Position numbers and translations under genes: made by a program
Part shown: positions 19,472 to 27,583 of the stretch, in pieces
How positions within the stretch are numbered: position 1 is the first letter of the stretch
Layout: each line of letters starts with the position of its first letter
Notes under the pieces: generated by a model
Told to the model about the DNA's origin: nothing
Seen by the model: the letters and a program-made list of their open reading frames with translations, nothing else
The model's database searches: none
NCBI GenBank assembly: GCA_016719925.1
Contig: JADJYC010000006.1
Span: forward strand, 62,001 to 126,000
Reading direction: 5' to 3'
Origin: Crocinitomicaceae bacterium
Lineage (GTDB): Bacteria; Bacteroidota; Bacteroidia; Flavobacteriales_D; Crocinitomicaceae
DNA length: 64,000 nucleotides

Positions 19472-19722
19472 GAAAAATGAGAATGGAAATCACAACGATG
19501 CTCAATACCGAAGTAAAAGTCATGTCATTTCAGGATATGTTGTCAACCATGGAAGGTGACAGATATGAATTGGGATTTTCTATGTAACATCCTGTCGGAT
19601 ATAACTTTGAAGGGATAATTACAAAATCTGACAACGATATGTTGACAGATTGTTCATGTTAAAAAAAGTCCGGAATCCTCCATTTGGCCGTATATTTGCG
19701 GTATATTCAATAAAAGGTTTTT

Positions 19723-20007
19723 ATGAAAAGAAATGTGTTTTTGGCTGTGTTGATGCTTTTTCTCTTTTCTGGCGTTGCGCGATCATCTGTTTACATTAAA
19801 TATTACAATGGAGACAGTAAAACTTATACCTGGGATGTTAAAATTGCAGGAGTAATGACAAAAGTTGAGTTTGGTGGTTCACGCACTTCATCTGTTACTA
19901 TTCAGGGTGGATCAAGTGATTGCATCATTTACACTCCTTGTGGTGAATTCAAAGTATCAAATGATATGAAAATCACCATTAAGAATGGTTGTATTTCTGT
20001 TGGTTAA
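19723..20007 (+). CDS. Small exported protein
   Basis: 94 residues with signal peptide MKRNVFLAVLMLFLFSGVARS followed by a short beta-rich domain with two cysteines close together (DCIIYTPCGEFKV) and a third near the end. I do not recognise the family. A -7-like TATATTTG stands at 19691-19698, 24 bases before the ATG, but no clear TTTG at -33. First of a run of small exported proteins of unknown function. Confidence 0.65.
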   Translation: MKRNVFLAVLMLFLFSGVARSSVYIKYYNGDSKTYTWDVKIAGVMTKVEFGGSRTSSVTIQGGSSDCIIYTPCGEFKVSNDMKITIKNGCISVG

Positions 20008-20226
20008 GCCATTATCTGAAACTTATTTTTATTAATACCGTAACCAATACCACTGTTAACGTTATTGTTACAAGAGCACAAAGCTATTCCTGGTTTTCCT
20101 CCTGTTTAGCAAAGGCTCACATTTATTTATGCGGTTTTAAAGGGAGTTTTTCACCGACAATGTGGAAGACTCCTTTTAGTTTCCTGATATCCCAACGTTT
20201 TTCTTTCTTTTTCCGTATCTTTAAAT

Positions 20227-20862
20227 ATGTGGGATAAACGCTTTTTAATTGTGTTTGGTTTGATTTTTCCTTTGGTCGGATTGGCTGGGGGAATTCCTGT
20301 AAACGTGCGTTATGTTTCACAAGTCATTTCCAACCAGTCTTCTCCCGTTGACCTGATTGAAGCTGTAAATATCGGACCAAAAGAAGGAATGGTCAGTTTT
20401 GAAAAGACAGATTCGTCTTTCAGGAACTGGAAAATAAGCGGCAACGCATTTGATGGCGGAGCTTCACTTTTTGTAAATAAAGAAAGAGGAGTGGGATGGT
20501 TGGTAAAAGCAGGTGATGATTCACTCAAGGTTTTGATTGCAAGGGATTATCGCAATGCTGCTTCACCTGCAGTTATTTCAATAACCACTTCATTTATATC
20601 TGGGCTTTATATCATTGAAAATGTATCATCAGATTGCAATAACAGCTTTAAAGTGTATTCATTGAAAAATTCATGGGACGCTGACGTTGAATACACCGGA
20701 AAATATGCAATTGAAATGGAACATACAAATCCTTGTGGAACAGGTAAATGGATTGTAAAAACAGGAGGATTGAAAATTCCGAAAAAAATAATGTATGTGG
20801 CCGTTTTTGCTGCTGCCATGTCCCAGAATGTGCGCTTCATTGTTAAAGACCTTGTACTTTAA
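20227..20862 (+). CDS. Exported protein of unknown function
   Basis: 211 residues. A signal peptide (MWDKRFLIVFGLIFPLVGLA) precedes a beta-rich domain with two cysteines (SSDCNNSF, NPCGTGKW), perhaps disulfide linked. No recognised motif. It stands alone between the small exported gene and the next exported gene on the same strand. Function unknown. Confidence 0.65.
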   Translation: MWDKRFLIVFGLIFPLVGLAGGIPVNVRYVSQVISNQSSPVDLIEAVNIGPKEGMVSFEKTDSSFRNWKISGNAFDGGASLFVNKERGVGWLVKAGDDSLKVLIARDYRNAASPAVISITTSFISGLYIIENVSSDCNNSFKVYSLKNSWDADVEYTGKYAIEMEHTNPCGTGKWIVKTGGLKIPKKIMYVAVFAAAMSQNVRFIVKDLVL

Positions 20863-21003
20863 GAGCTTGTCAAATCAATGAATATGTCTGATTATTGACT
20901 GTATTCTTAATTATATGTATTTTTATCCTTCTGAAAATAAAGGATACTAAATCTGATCTCAGATAAATTACATACCAAAACGCTTGCAGTTGCATTTTTT
21001 TTA

Positions 21004-21897
21004 ATGTGTGCAGGTAATTTATTTGGTGGAGATATTGACCAGAATAACTCAACTTGGTTATATGATTTTTTTTCAAAAGGAGTTCAGGCTGCTTATGCAG
21101 AATACTCTATAGTTCCGGTACCGGAAGGAAAAACCACAGATCAGTACTACAAACAATTTACCTATTCTGCCAATTATACTTCTGCAGACAAAAGATATGA
21201 ATTACGTTTTTTGTATGAATATCGTGATGACTGGAATGCACTGACAAAAAATGGTGCACAGCAGCCTCCCAAACAAAATACAGTTTACGGAAGTTCAAAA
21301 GTTCAGCCCTGGACAAACTCTAACGGACTGGGTATATATTCAGAAAAATTTGAAAGACAGATTCCGAATTGGTTGGTATTTGATGAAATGGACAGTCTGA
21401 TAATGATTCAATGCAAATTGGGAAATCAGCGTCCTTCATTGAGTGGTATTTTCTTTCAGGATGAATTGAAGTATCTAAAAAAGTTATACAAAGAAAATGA
21501 GGGTAATAATGATGCGCTAACCGCTGCGTTTGAGTTTGATCCGCATGGCAATGTAACTGAAATCTCAAAATCATATTTGGAAGGATACAATTCCAAAAGA
21601 ACAAATCAACTGAAAAATATTCAGGATTACACCCTGAGTATCCGAAACAAAGATGAATCACTTGTTTTTATAGAAGTGCTTACCAATGGTGCAAAATATC
21701 CACTTATTGAAGGTCTAAAATTTAAATCTGGTGACAAGTCAGCAATCATTTTCAATTTTGATTTAAACCGTGTCTTTCACAAATTTGTTCCCGAATTTGT
21801 TGCTGATCCTGAGAAATTAATTCTGGAATACATTGCTGCTTTACAGACAGTCAGCTCAAAACCTTTTGTCAGACTGGAATCGACAGCAGTTAAATAA
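21004..21897 (+). CDS. Exported protein of unknown function, start uncertain
   Basis: At least 297 residues from the first ATG, but the frame is open back to 20941 and the residues before the ATG (KTLAVAFFLMCAGNLFGG) form the hydrophobic part of a signal peptide. The true start is therefore upstream, either a non-ATG codon or hidden by an indel such as in the T8 run at 20995-21002. The body (SANYTSADKRYELRFLYEYR, EKFERQIPNWLVFDEMD) matches nothing I know. Followed 12 bases later by the DUF6155 gene, probably one transcript. Confidence 0.6.
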   Translation: MCAGNLFGGDIDQNNSTWLYDFFSKGVQAAYAEYSIVPVPEGKTTDQYYKQFTYSANYTSADKRYELRFLYEYRDDWNALTKNGAQQPPKQNTVYGSSKVQPWTNSNGLGIYSEKFERQIPNWLVFDEMDSLIMIQCKLGNQRPSLSGIFFQDELKYLKKLYKENEGNNDALTAAFEFDPHGNVTEISKSYLEGYNSKRTNQLKNIQDYTLSIRNKDESLVFIEVLTNGAKYPLIEGLKFKSGDKSAIIFNFDLNRVFHKFVPEFVADPEKLILEYIAALQTVSSKPFVRLESTAVK

Positions 21898-21909
21898 TCC
21901 AGGGACTTT

Positions 21910-22422
21910 GTGAGCAAACGGGAATTGTCCAGATATCTTTCTTCTCTTTCAAAAAAAGAACTGGAATCTCAGGTGACAGAATTATATCAGCGTTTAAAAG
22001 AAGTGCGTGAATTTTACAATTTTGTTTTCAATCCAAAAGAAGATAAAATGGTAGAAGAGGCAAAATTCAAAATAGCCAAAGAGTATTTTCCACCGGCCGG
22101 CAGAAAACCAAAAAAGAGAAGATCGGTTGCTCAGAAACACATTCGTAATTTTATCAAATTAGGTGTAGACCCTGTGCTTATTGCAGATGTGATGCTGTAT
22201 AATATAGAAATCGCACAGGCCGGAAATGCTGAAAAAATTTCCAATCAGGATTCCTTCTACAAAAGTATATTGAACTCATTTGATGAAGCTTTGGATTTTT
22301 TGAATGAACATCAACTGATAACAAAATTTGAGACAAGAATAAAGAAAATTATTACTGAAACAATTGATCAGAACTGGATCAATTCTTCTGCTTTTGAAAT
22401 GAAATCTGAAAAATATTTATGA
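21910..22422 (+). CDS. DUF6155 family protein
   Basis: 170 residues with a GTG start (MSKRELSRYLSSLSKKELES). The block KEYFPPAGRKPKKRRSVAQK and the helix DPVLIADVMLYNIEIAQAG are what I remember of DUF6155, a soluble helical Bacteroidota family of unknown function. The basic centre suggests nucleic acid or anionic partner contact (inference). Its stop overlaps the next ATG (ATGA). Confidence 0.75.
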   Translation: MSKRELSRYLSSLSKKELESQVTELYQRLKEVREFYNFVFNPKEDKMVEEAKFKIAKEYFPPAGRKPKKRRSVAQKHIRNFIKLGVDPVLIADVMLYNIEIAQAGNAEKISNQDSFYKSILNSFDEALDFLNEHQLITKFETRIKKIITETIDQNWINSSAFEMKSEKYL

Positions 22423-22934
22423 AGAATTTAATTCGTTTTTTTTGTCTGATTTTTTTTGTGATTCAAAACTCAGTTGCTAAAGCTGATCCATTTCCAACTT
22501 TATGTGAAGGCACATGGAAGGGTACAATGCATATCTGGTCATCAGGCAGATTAATGGACAGCGTGAAAATCAAACTTACTATCCTTCCATTAATGGATGA
22601 ACGTGGCTCTTATTCCTGGAAAACAGAATATTTTTCTGAAACGCATCCGATGGTCAAAGATTATATCATTTATCAGAAAGAGGGAAGTATTCATGAGTAT
22701 ATTATTGACGAAGGAGAAGGTGTTTTGCTTACCAATTATGTGTATGGATCAAAGATGTATAATCTTTTCAAAGTTGGAAAAACATGGTTAACATCCTCTT
22801 ATGAGTTTCTGGAGGATCAGCTGATTTTTGAAGTGACTTCCGGGGCAAAATCAAAATTAAAATCGAAAGGTGGAGTGGCTAATTATACCTTTGATTTTCT
22901 GCAGCGTGCCGTGCTTAAAAGAACAGAAGAGTAG
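22419..22934 (+). CDS. Exported protein of unknown function
   Basis: 171 residues with a signal peptide (MKNLIRFFCLIFFVIQNSVA) and a lipocalin-like, mostly beta body beginning FPTLCEGTWKGTMHIWSSG. Small beta-barrel proteins in this phylum often start with such a GxWxG motif, but the function is unknown. Start overlaps the DUF6155 stop; followed by a bidirectional terminator. Confidence 0.65.
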   Translation: MKNLIRFFCLIFFVIQNSVAKADPFPTLCEGTWKGTMHIWSSGRLMDSVKIKLTILPLMDERGSYSWKTEYFSETHPMVKDYIIYQKEGSIHEYIIDEGEGVLLTNYVYGSKMYNLFKVGKTWLTSSYEFLEDQLIFEVTSGAKSKLKSKGGVANYTFDFLQRAVLKRTEE

Positions 22935-22941
22935 TAGTTGT

Positions 22942-22980
22942 AAAAAAAAAGCACCTCGTCGTGAGATGCTTTTGATTTAA
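22942..22980. terminator. Bidirectional intrinsic terminator
   Basis: Stem aagca-c-ctc / gag-a-tgctt (22949-22957 and 22963-22971) with one mismatch, flanked by nine As on the left and Ts on the right, so it can serve both converging genes. Confidence 0.65.
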
Positions 22981-22993
22981 TTTTTCAAAAAAA

Positions 22994-23104
22994 CTATGAA
23001 CCTTTTTTGGCTTCTTTTTTAGCTTTTTTCTCAGCGCGTTTTTCTTTCAGCGATTTTGTCGCTTCTTTTTTTACCGCTTTTTGAATTCCCATTCCTTTTG
23101 CCAT
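22994..23104 (-). CDS. Very small lysine-rich protein
   Basis: 36 residues, starting MAKGMGIQKAVKKEATKS and ending KKAKKEAKKGS; nearly half Lys/Glu, with no hydrophobic core. Tiny proteins of exactly this composition are common in Bacteroidota genomes and are usually unannotated. A nucleic-acid or ribosome-associated role is a guess. It has a terminator just downstream, which supports it as a real unit. Confidence 0.55.
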   Translation of the reverse strand: MAKGMGIQKAVKKEATKSLKEKRAEKKAKKEAKKGS

Positions 23105-23179
23105 AACGTTGTGTTTTTGGTTATTTGAATTTGTCTACGTAAATATATAAAAAAAGTTTTTTGATCCTAAATGCTCTCG

Positions 23180-23295
23180 TCAAAACGCAGGCGCAGGTCG
23201 TAATCAAAACGTAGGCGCAGGTTGTAATCAAAACGTAGGCGCAGGTCGTAATCAAAACGTAGGCGCAGGTCGCGACCTGCGCCTACGTTTTGATT
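23180..23295. repeat. 24-bp direct repeats ending in a perfect 46-bp palindrome
   Basis: Three direct 24-bp units (tcaaaacgYaggcgcaggty plus gtaa) at 23180-23203, 23204-23227 and 23228-23251 lead into a fourth that continues as its own reverse complement. The palindrome spans 23250-23295 with centre ggtcg|cgacc. It lies 2 bases after the 3' end of hrpB and may act as its terminator or as a REP element. The same core occurs inside hrpB. Confidence 0.92.
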
Positions 23296-23297
23296 GA

Positions 23298-25886
23298 TCA
23301 TTTCAACCCATTCTGCTTCTTGGTCCCTCTAATTGCAGGGTGTGTCCAGGGATCATCCGGCCAGGCATGTTTCGGATAGCGTGGTTTTAATTCTTTCCGA
23401 ACTTCAAAATACGTTTCTTTCCAGAAATTTTTTAAATCACCGGTTATCTGACAAGGTTTGTATCCCGGAGATAATAAGTGCATCAGTACTTTTTGTTTTC
23501 CATTGTTAACGGTTGGTGTATCTTCCAGTCCAAAAACTTCTTGAATGCGCACGGCAAGAACCGGCGGAGAGCCATTAGAAAAATACGCTATACTTATGGA
23601 TGATCCGCTTGGAACTTCTATTTTAGAAGGAGCTAGTTTATTCAGCAGTTGTTGTTTTTCATAATCCAGAAAATGAAAAAGAATTTCCTGCAGATTTAAT
23701 TTTTTCAGATCATCGTTTGAGCGGATATTTGTCAGATATGGAAGAAGCCAGTTCTCTGTCTGATTTAAAAGTGATCTGATTGAAACATCCGGCCAATCCT
23801 GATTTTCATTCCATTTTTTTAATGACAGAATTCTGTTTTGAAATTGTTCAACGGTTGTCCAGTCCAGTAAATGTTCACCATCTTTTTTTACGGCTTCACA
23901 AATGGCATTCTGAATTTGTTGCGTATTTGGATTTGCCAGCGGTGTTGATTTCAAAACAATGCTTCCAAGCCGCATTTCTTTCGCTGCAGTTAATCCTCCT
24001 TTTTTAGCATCCCATTTGATGATTTCTCTTTCTTTCAAAAGAGGCATTAAGTCCTTTGGATTTAACGGTGATGCAAGAAAAATCTTTCCCATTCCGTCAC
24101 GCGCATCCAGATTTGCAATAGCAAGCCAGGGTTCATGTGCCAAATCATCCGTATGATTAATCATAGCCAGATTTCCACCAGACAATTGAAACTGTGCATT
24201 GTTTCCCGGACGGGCATAAGCAATTCGTTCCGGATAAGCGTAAACTAAAAGTACACCCGTTTCAAATGGATCAACAGCATCGTTATTTTCGGTTGCATTC
24301 ATCATGCTCCGGTATTGTTCCGCTATTTTATTTAATCGTGCAAATTTTCCGCCTTTTGAAAAAGTATTTTTGTTGCCAGAATTTTCTCGTGTGGTCTGAG
24401 GTTCTCGTGTTGTCTGAGGTTCTCGAAGACCACGTTGCCTTCTCATGGCTTCTATTCGCTTATTGATATCGGTGCCGGCTTCCCTTCCTAACGGATCACG
24501 TTCTTCCAGCAACGCTGCAATATCTGCTGCCAGCGCCACCGCCTCCCGTAGGCACAGGTCGCGACCTGTGCCTACGGGAGGCGCACCGGCCGCCATAAGC
24601 ATCATATGTGCAATCCGCGGATGGCAAGGAAGTGCATTCATTTTTTTTCCATGCTCTGTAATTTTTCCATTTTCAAGTGCACCTAATTCATGCAATAATT
24701 CCGCTGCCATTTTCAGATTATGTGATGGAGGAGGAGTCAGCCAGGTCAATGAATATATATCACTCACTCCCCAAATATGCATATCCAGCAGAAATGAAGA
24801 AAGATCAGCTTCAGCAATTTCAGGCGTGCGGTGATCAGCCAGTTTTGCATGTGCTGGTTTTGACCATAACCGGTAACATACTCCGGGTGATAGTCTCCCT
24901 GCACGACCAGCACGCTGATCAGCACTGTCTTTTGAAATCAGAATAGTTTCCAATTTTGAAAGTCCGCTTCTTGGATCAAATTTTTGAACACGTCCAAATC
25001 CACAATCAATAACCACTTTGATACCTTCTATAGTGAGTGAAGTTTCAGCAATGGAAGTAGCAATTACAATTTTTCTTGCGCCGTTTCTGGACGGCATGAT
25101 GGCCGCCATTTGTTGTTTGGGTGGCAGGTTTCCATACAACGGGTGAATTTCAATTCCCAAATTTTGGTTGGATAAATGTTCTTCACATTTTTTAATTTCA
25201 CCTTCACCCGGCAGAAAAATTAATATGTCGCCCTGTTGTTCACGAAGGGCTCTGACTGCAGTTTGCGCACAGACTTCTGCCATCAGTTTTTCATCCTGCT
25301 GGTCAGTATAAATCAATTCAACCGGATATTGTTTTCCATCACTTTCAACCAGGGGAGCATTCAGTAATTTTTTTAATTCTTCCAGATTTAATGTTGCAGA
25401 CATGACCAGAATTTTCAGATCCGGTCTTAGAATCTGCTGTGCATCTCTGCACAAGGCAAGAGCCACATCAGCATAAATACTGCGTTCATGAAACTCATCA
25501 AAAATCACACAGGCAACTTCTTCCAGAGAATTATCACTTTGCAGCATGCGGGTTAGAATTCCTTCTGTCACCACTTCAATTTTTGTTTTGGAAGAAATTT
25601 TTGTTTCAAACCGGATTCTGTATCCAACAGTTTCACCTACTGACTCTCCCAGTAAATCTGCCATACGCATGGCTACTGTTTTAGCCGCCAGTCTGCGTGG
25701 TTCAAGCATAATGATCTTCTTTTCACCAAGCCATATTGCCTCCAATAAATCAAGCGGAACCAGCGTGCTTTTTCCTGCGCCCGGAGGAGCGCTCAATAAT
25801 ACGGTTGAGTATTGCTCAAGCGTTGTTTGAAGCTGTGGAAGAACTTCAATGATGGGAAGATTGGTATTGGTTATGTGGGGTTGCAT
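23298..25886 (-). CDS. hrpB: ATP-dependent helicase HrpB
   Basis: DEAH-type helicase of about 862 residues from the ATG at 25886 (MQPHITNTNLPI); an upstream in-frame ATG at 25928 would add an unlikely hydrophobic tail. Motifs: Walker A SAPPGAGKSTLVP, box II FDEFHERS, SAT, and motif VI DQRAGRAGR; the C-terminal HrpB domain ends WPDDPWTHPAIRGTKKQ. RNA or DNA target in this phylum is unknown. Two in-frame insertions are unusual: a palindrome-encoded stretch around residues 435-449 (APPVGTGRDLCLRE) and a repeat-encoded REPQTTREPQTTRENSG around residues 486-502. Both are absent from relatives as I remember them. Confidence 0.92.
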   Translation of the reverse strand: MQPHITNTNLPIIEVLPQLQTTLEQYSTVLLSAPPGAGKSTLVPLDLLEAIWLGEKKIIMLEPRRLAAKTVAMRMADLLGESVGETVGYRIRFETKISSKTKIEVVTEGILTRMLQSDNSLEEVACVIFDEFHERSIYADVALALCRDAQQILRPDLKILVMSATLNLEELKKLLNAPLVESDGKQYPVELIYTDQQDEKLMAEVCAQTAVRALREQQGDILIFLPGEGEIKKCEEHLSNQNLGIEIHPLYGNLPPKQQMAAIMPSRNGARKIVIATSIAETSLTIEGIKVVIDCGFGRVQKFDPRSGLSKLETILISKDSADQRAGRAGRLSPGVCYRLWSKPAHAKLADHRTPEIAEADLSSFLLDMHIWGVSDIYSLTWLTPPPSHNLKMAAELLHELGALENGKITEHGKKMNALPCHPRIAHMMLMAAGAPPVGTGRDLCLREAVALAADIAALLEERDPLGREAGTDINKRIEAMRRQRGLREPQTTREPQTTRENSGNKNTFSKGGKFARLNKIAEQYRSMMNATENNDAVDPFETGVLLVYAYPERIAYARPGNNAQFQLSGGNLAMINHTDDLAHEPWLAIANLDARDGMGKIFLASPLNPKDLMPLLKEREIIKWDAKKGGLTAAKEMRLGSIVLKSTPLANPNTQQIQNAICEAVKKDGEHLLDWTTVEQFQNRILSLKKWNENQDWPDVSIRSLLNQTENWLLPYLTNIRSNDDLKKLNLQEILFHFLDYEKQQLLNKLAPSKIEVPSGSSISIAYFSNGSPPVLAVRIQEVFGLEDTPTVNNGKQKVLMHLLSPGYKPCQITGDLKNFWKETYFEVRKELKPRYPKHAWPDDPWTHPAIRGTKKQNGLK
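24390..24428. repeat. Two 18-bp tandem repeats inside hrpB
   Basis: Units tgtggtctgaggttctcg (24390-24407) and tgttgtctgaggttctcg (24408-24425) differ at one base and encode the repeated REPQTT on the minus strand. The 15-mer ctgaggttctcgaag at 24414-24428 is the exact reverse complement of 18062-18076 next to the 18-kb array. Confidence 0.85.
24540..24583. repeat. Perfect 44-bp palindrome inside hrpB coding sequence
   Basis: Arms of 22 bp meet at ggtcg|cgacc with no loop. The inner 28 bp, gtaggcacaggtcg plus its complement, equals the core of the intergenic palindrome at 23250-23295 except for one symmetrical base change (c to a). It keeps the hrpB frame. Confidence 0.95.
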
Positions 25887-25894
25887 TGGTTTTG

Positions 25895-25902
25895 CAAAGA
25901 TA
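25895..25902 (-). promoter_or_regulatory. Possible -7 element for hrpB
   Basis: TATCTTTG on the minus strand, eight bases before the ATG at 25886. It fits TAnnTTTG; a TTG lies 23 bases further upstream, at the edge of the accepted spacing. Confidence 0.4.
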
Positions 25903-26063
25903 ATGAGAGCAAAAGGAAGTAAAGACAATTAATTAAGTCTTTGGTTTTCCTGAACTTCAGTACTATTCCAATTCACGCACCATTTGAAATATTTATTGCC
26001 TTACTCAATTGTTAATTTACTAATTCCATTCCCCATCCATTATTTCTGGCTTACCTTTGCACC

Positions 26064-27425
26064 ATGAACACCTTTCAAGATTTTAAAATCAAAAAAACAT
26101 TACTTCGTGCTGTGGATGATTTAGGCTTTGAAACGCCAAGTCCAATTCAGCAAGTTTCTTATTCCGCCATACTGGCGGGGGCTGATTTTGTGGGTATCGC
26201 ACAAACCGGAACGGGAAAAACAATTGCTTATTTACTTCCCGTTTTGCAGGATTTGACCTATTCAGAACAAGCCAATCCACGTGTATTAGTGCTGGCACCC
26301 ACACGGGAACTTGTCATTCAGATTGTAGAACAAATCGAAAAATTAACGCCATTCATGAATGTGCGGGTGCTTGGTGTTTATGGAGGATCAGGAATATTGC
26401 ATCGCAGCGAAAAGCGATTGTGGGCGGTGTTGATATTCTGGTTGGAACACCGCGGCGTGTTTATGATCTTGCGCTTTCAAAAGTATTGCGTCTTCAATCC
26501 ATTAAAAAATTGGTGATTGATGAAGTGGATATCATGCTTGATTTTGGTTATAAAACGCAGTTAAAAAACATCTTTGAATACTTGCCGGTAAAACGTCAGA
26601 ACATCCTGTTTTCAGCTACCATGACTACCTATGTAGATGAATTGATGGATGAATTTTTAGTGAATCCAGTTAAGAAGACCATTTCTATAAGTGGTACACC
26701 TGTGGAAAACATTCAGCAAGAATCATATTCGGTTGCCAACTTTTACAGCAAAGTCAATTTATTAAATCATTTATTGGCAGATAAAAAAGACATACCATAA
26801 AGTTTTGATTTTTGTAGGAACACGTATACATGCTGACAGGCTGTTTGAACTTCTGAAATTTGGAAATGAAATGTCAGTAATTCATTCTGGCAAAGAACAA
26901 AATCACCGAACAAAAACAATTGAAAAATTTGCAAATGGAACGAGCAGAATATTAATTGCAACAGATGTAATTGCACGTGGAATTGATATTGATAAAATCA
27001 GTACGGTGATTAGTTTTGATACACCTTTTTATCCTGAAAATTACATTCACCGAATTGGTCGTCCGGGTAGAGCTGGACAAACAGGAAAGTCAATTCTCTT
27101 TCACACACCACAAGAAACTCCTCTCAAAGAGGCTATTGAAGCTTTGATGAACTATACCATTCCCGCAATGCCATGGCCAAAAGGAGTAGAAGTTGCTTCA
27201 CAGCTTGCGCCGGAAGAACAAGAGAAACCAAAAGAACAGGTTGAAGTGCCTCAAAAAAAATCAGCTGAACCAAAAGGAGCTTCATATCATGAAAAATCTG
27301 CCAAAAACAGCAAGATAAAAGTTCCCAAAAAAAGGTATTCTGATAAAATGAAAGAGAAATTTGGAAAACCAATTCGGCGTGGAGATAAGATTCAAAACAT
27401 GAAAGCGAAGAAGCGTAAGAAATAA
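26064..27425 (+). CDS. DEAD-box family RNA helicase with DEVD motif (two frameshifts)
   Basis: ATP-dependent RNA helicase, about 453 residues across three overlapping frames. Q motif PSPIQQVSYSAILAG, motif I AQTGTGKT, Ia APTRELV, motif II VIDEVDIMLDFG (DEVD rather than DEAD), motif III SAT, motif V TDVIARGIDI and motif VI HRIGRPGRAGQTG are all present, so the gene is functional in sequence terms. Frames change near 26397 and near 26798; the bridging protein reads ASQRKAIVGGVDILVGTPRR and KVLIFVGTRIHADRLF. The C-terminal tail is Lys-rich (RRGDKIQNMKAKKRKK), as usual for ribosome or RNA-processing helicases. A TACCTTTG box ends four bases before the ATG. Confidence 0.9.
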
Positions 27426-27583
27426 TATAGCAAGCGTGTTGAATGATTTATGCGGACTGAAGAATCAGTAATTAAGATTTGTGTTTATATTCTCAATATC
27501 TGAGATAATTTATGTTGTCTCACTGAGAGCGGAGATGTTAAACAGTTGAAAAAAAAGTACTTTTATTTACAAAAAAAAAATCC

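Noticed and set aside
19477..19587. 36-codon ORF after the thioesterase gene
   Set aside because: Methionine-rich and without any family resemblance; ATG-rich DNA can give this by chance.
23180..23295. CRISPR-like array beside hrpB
   Set aside because: The 24-bp units are contiguous with no unique spacers.
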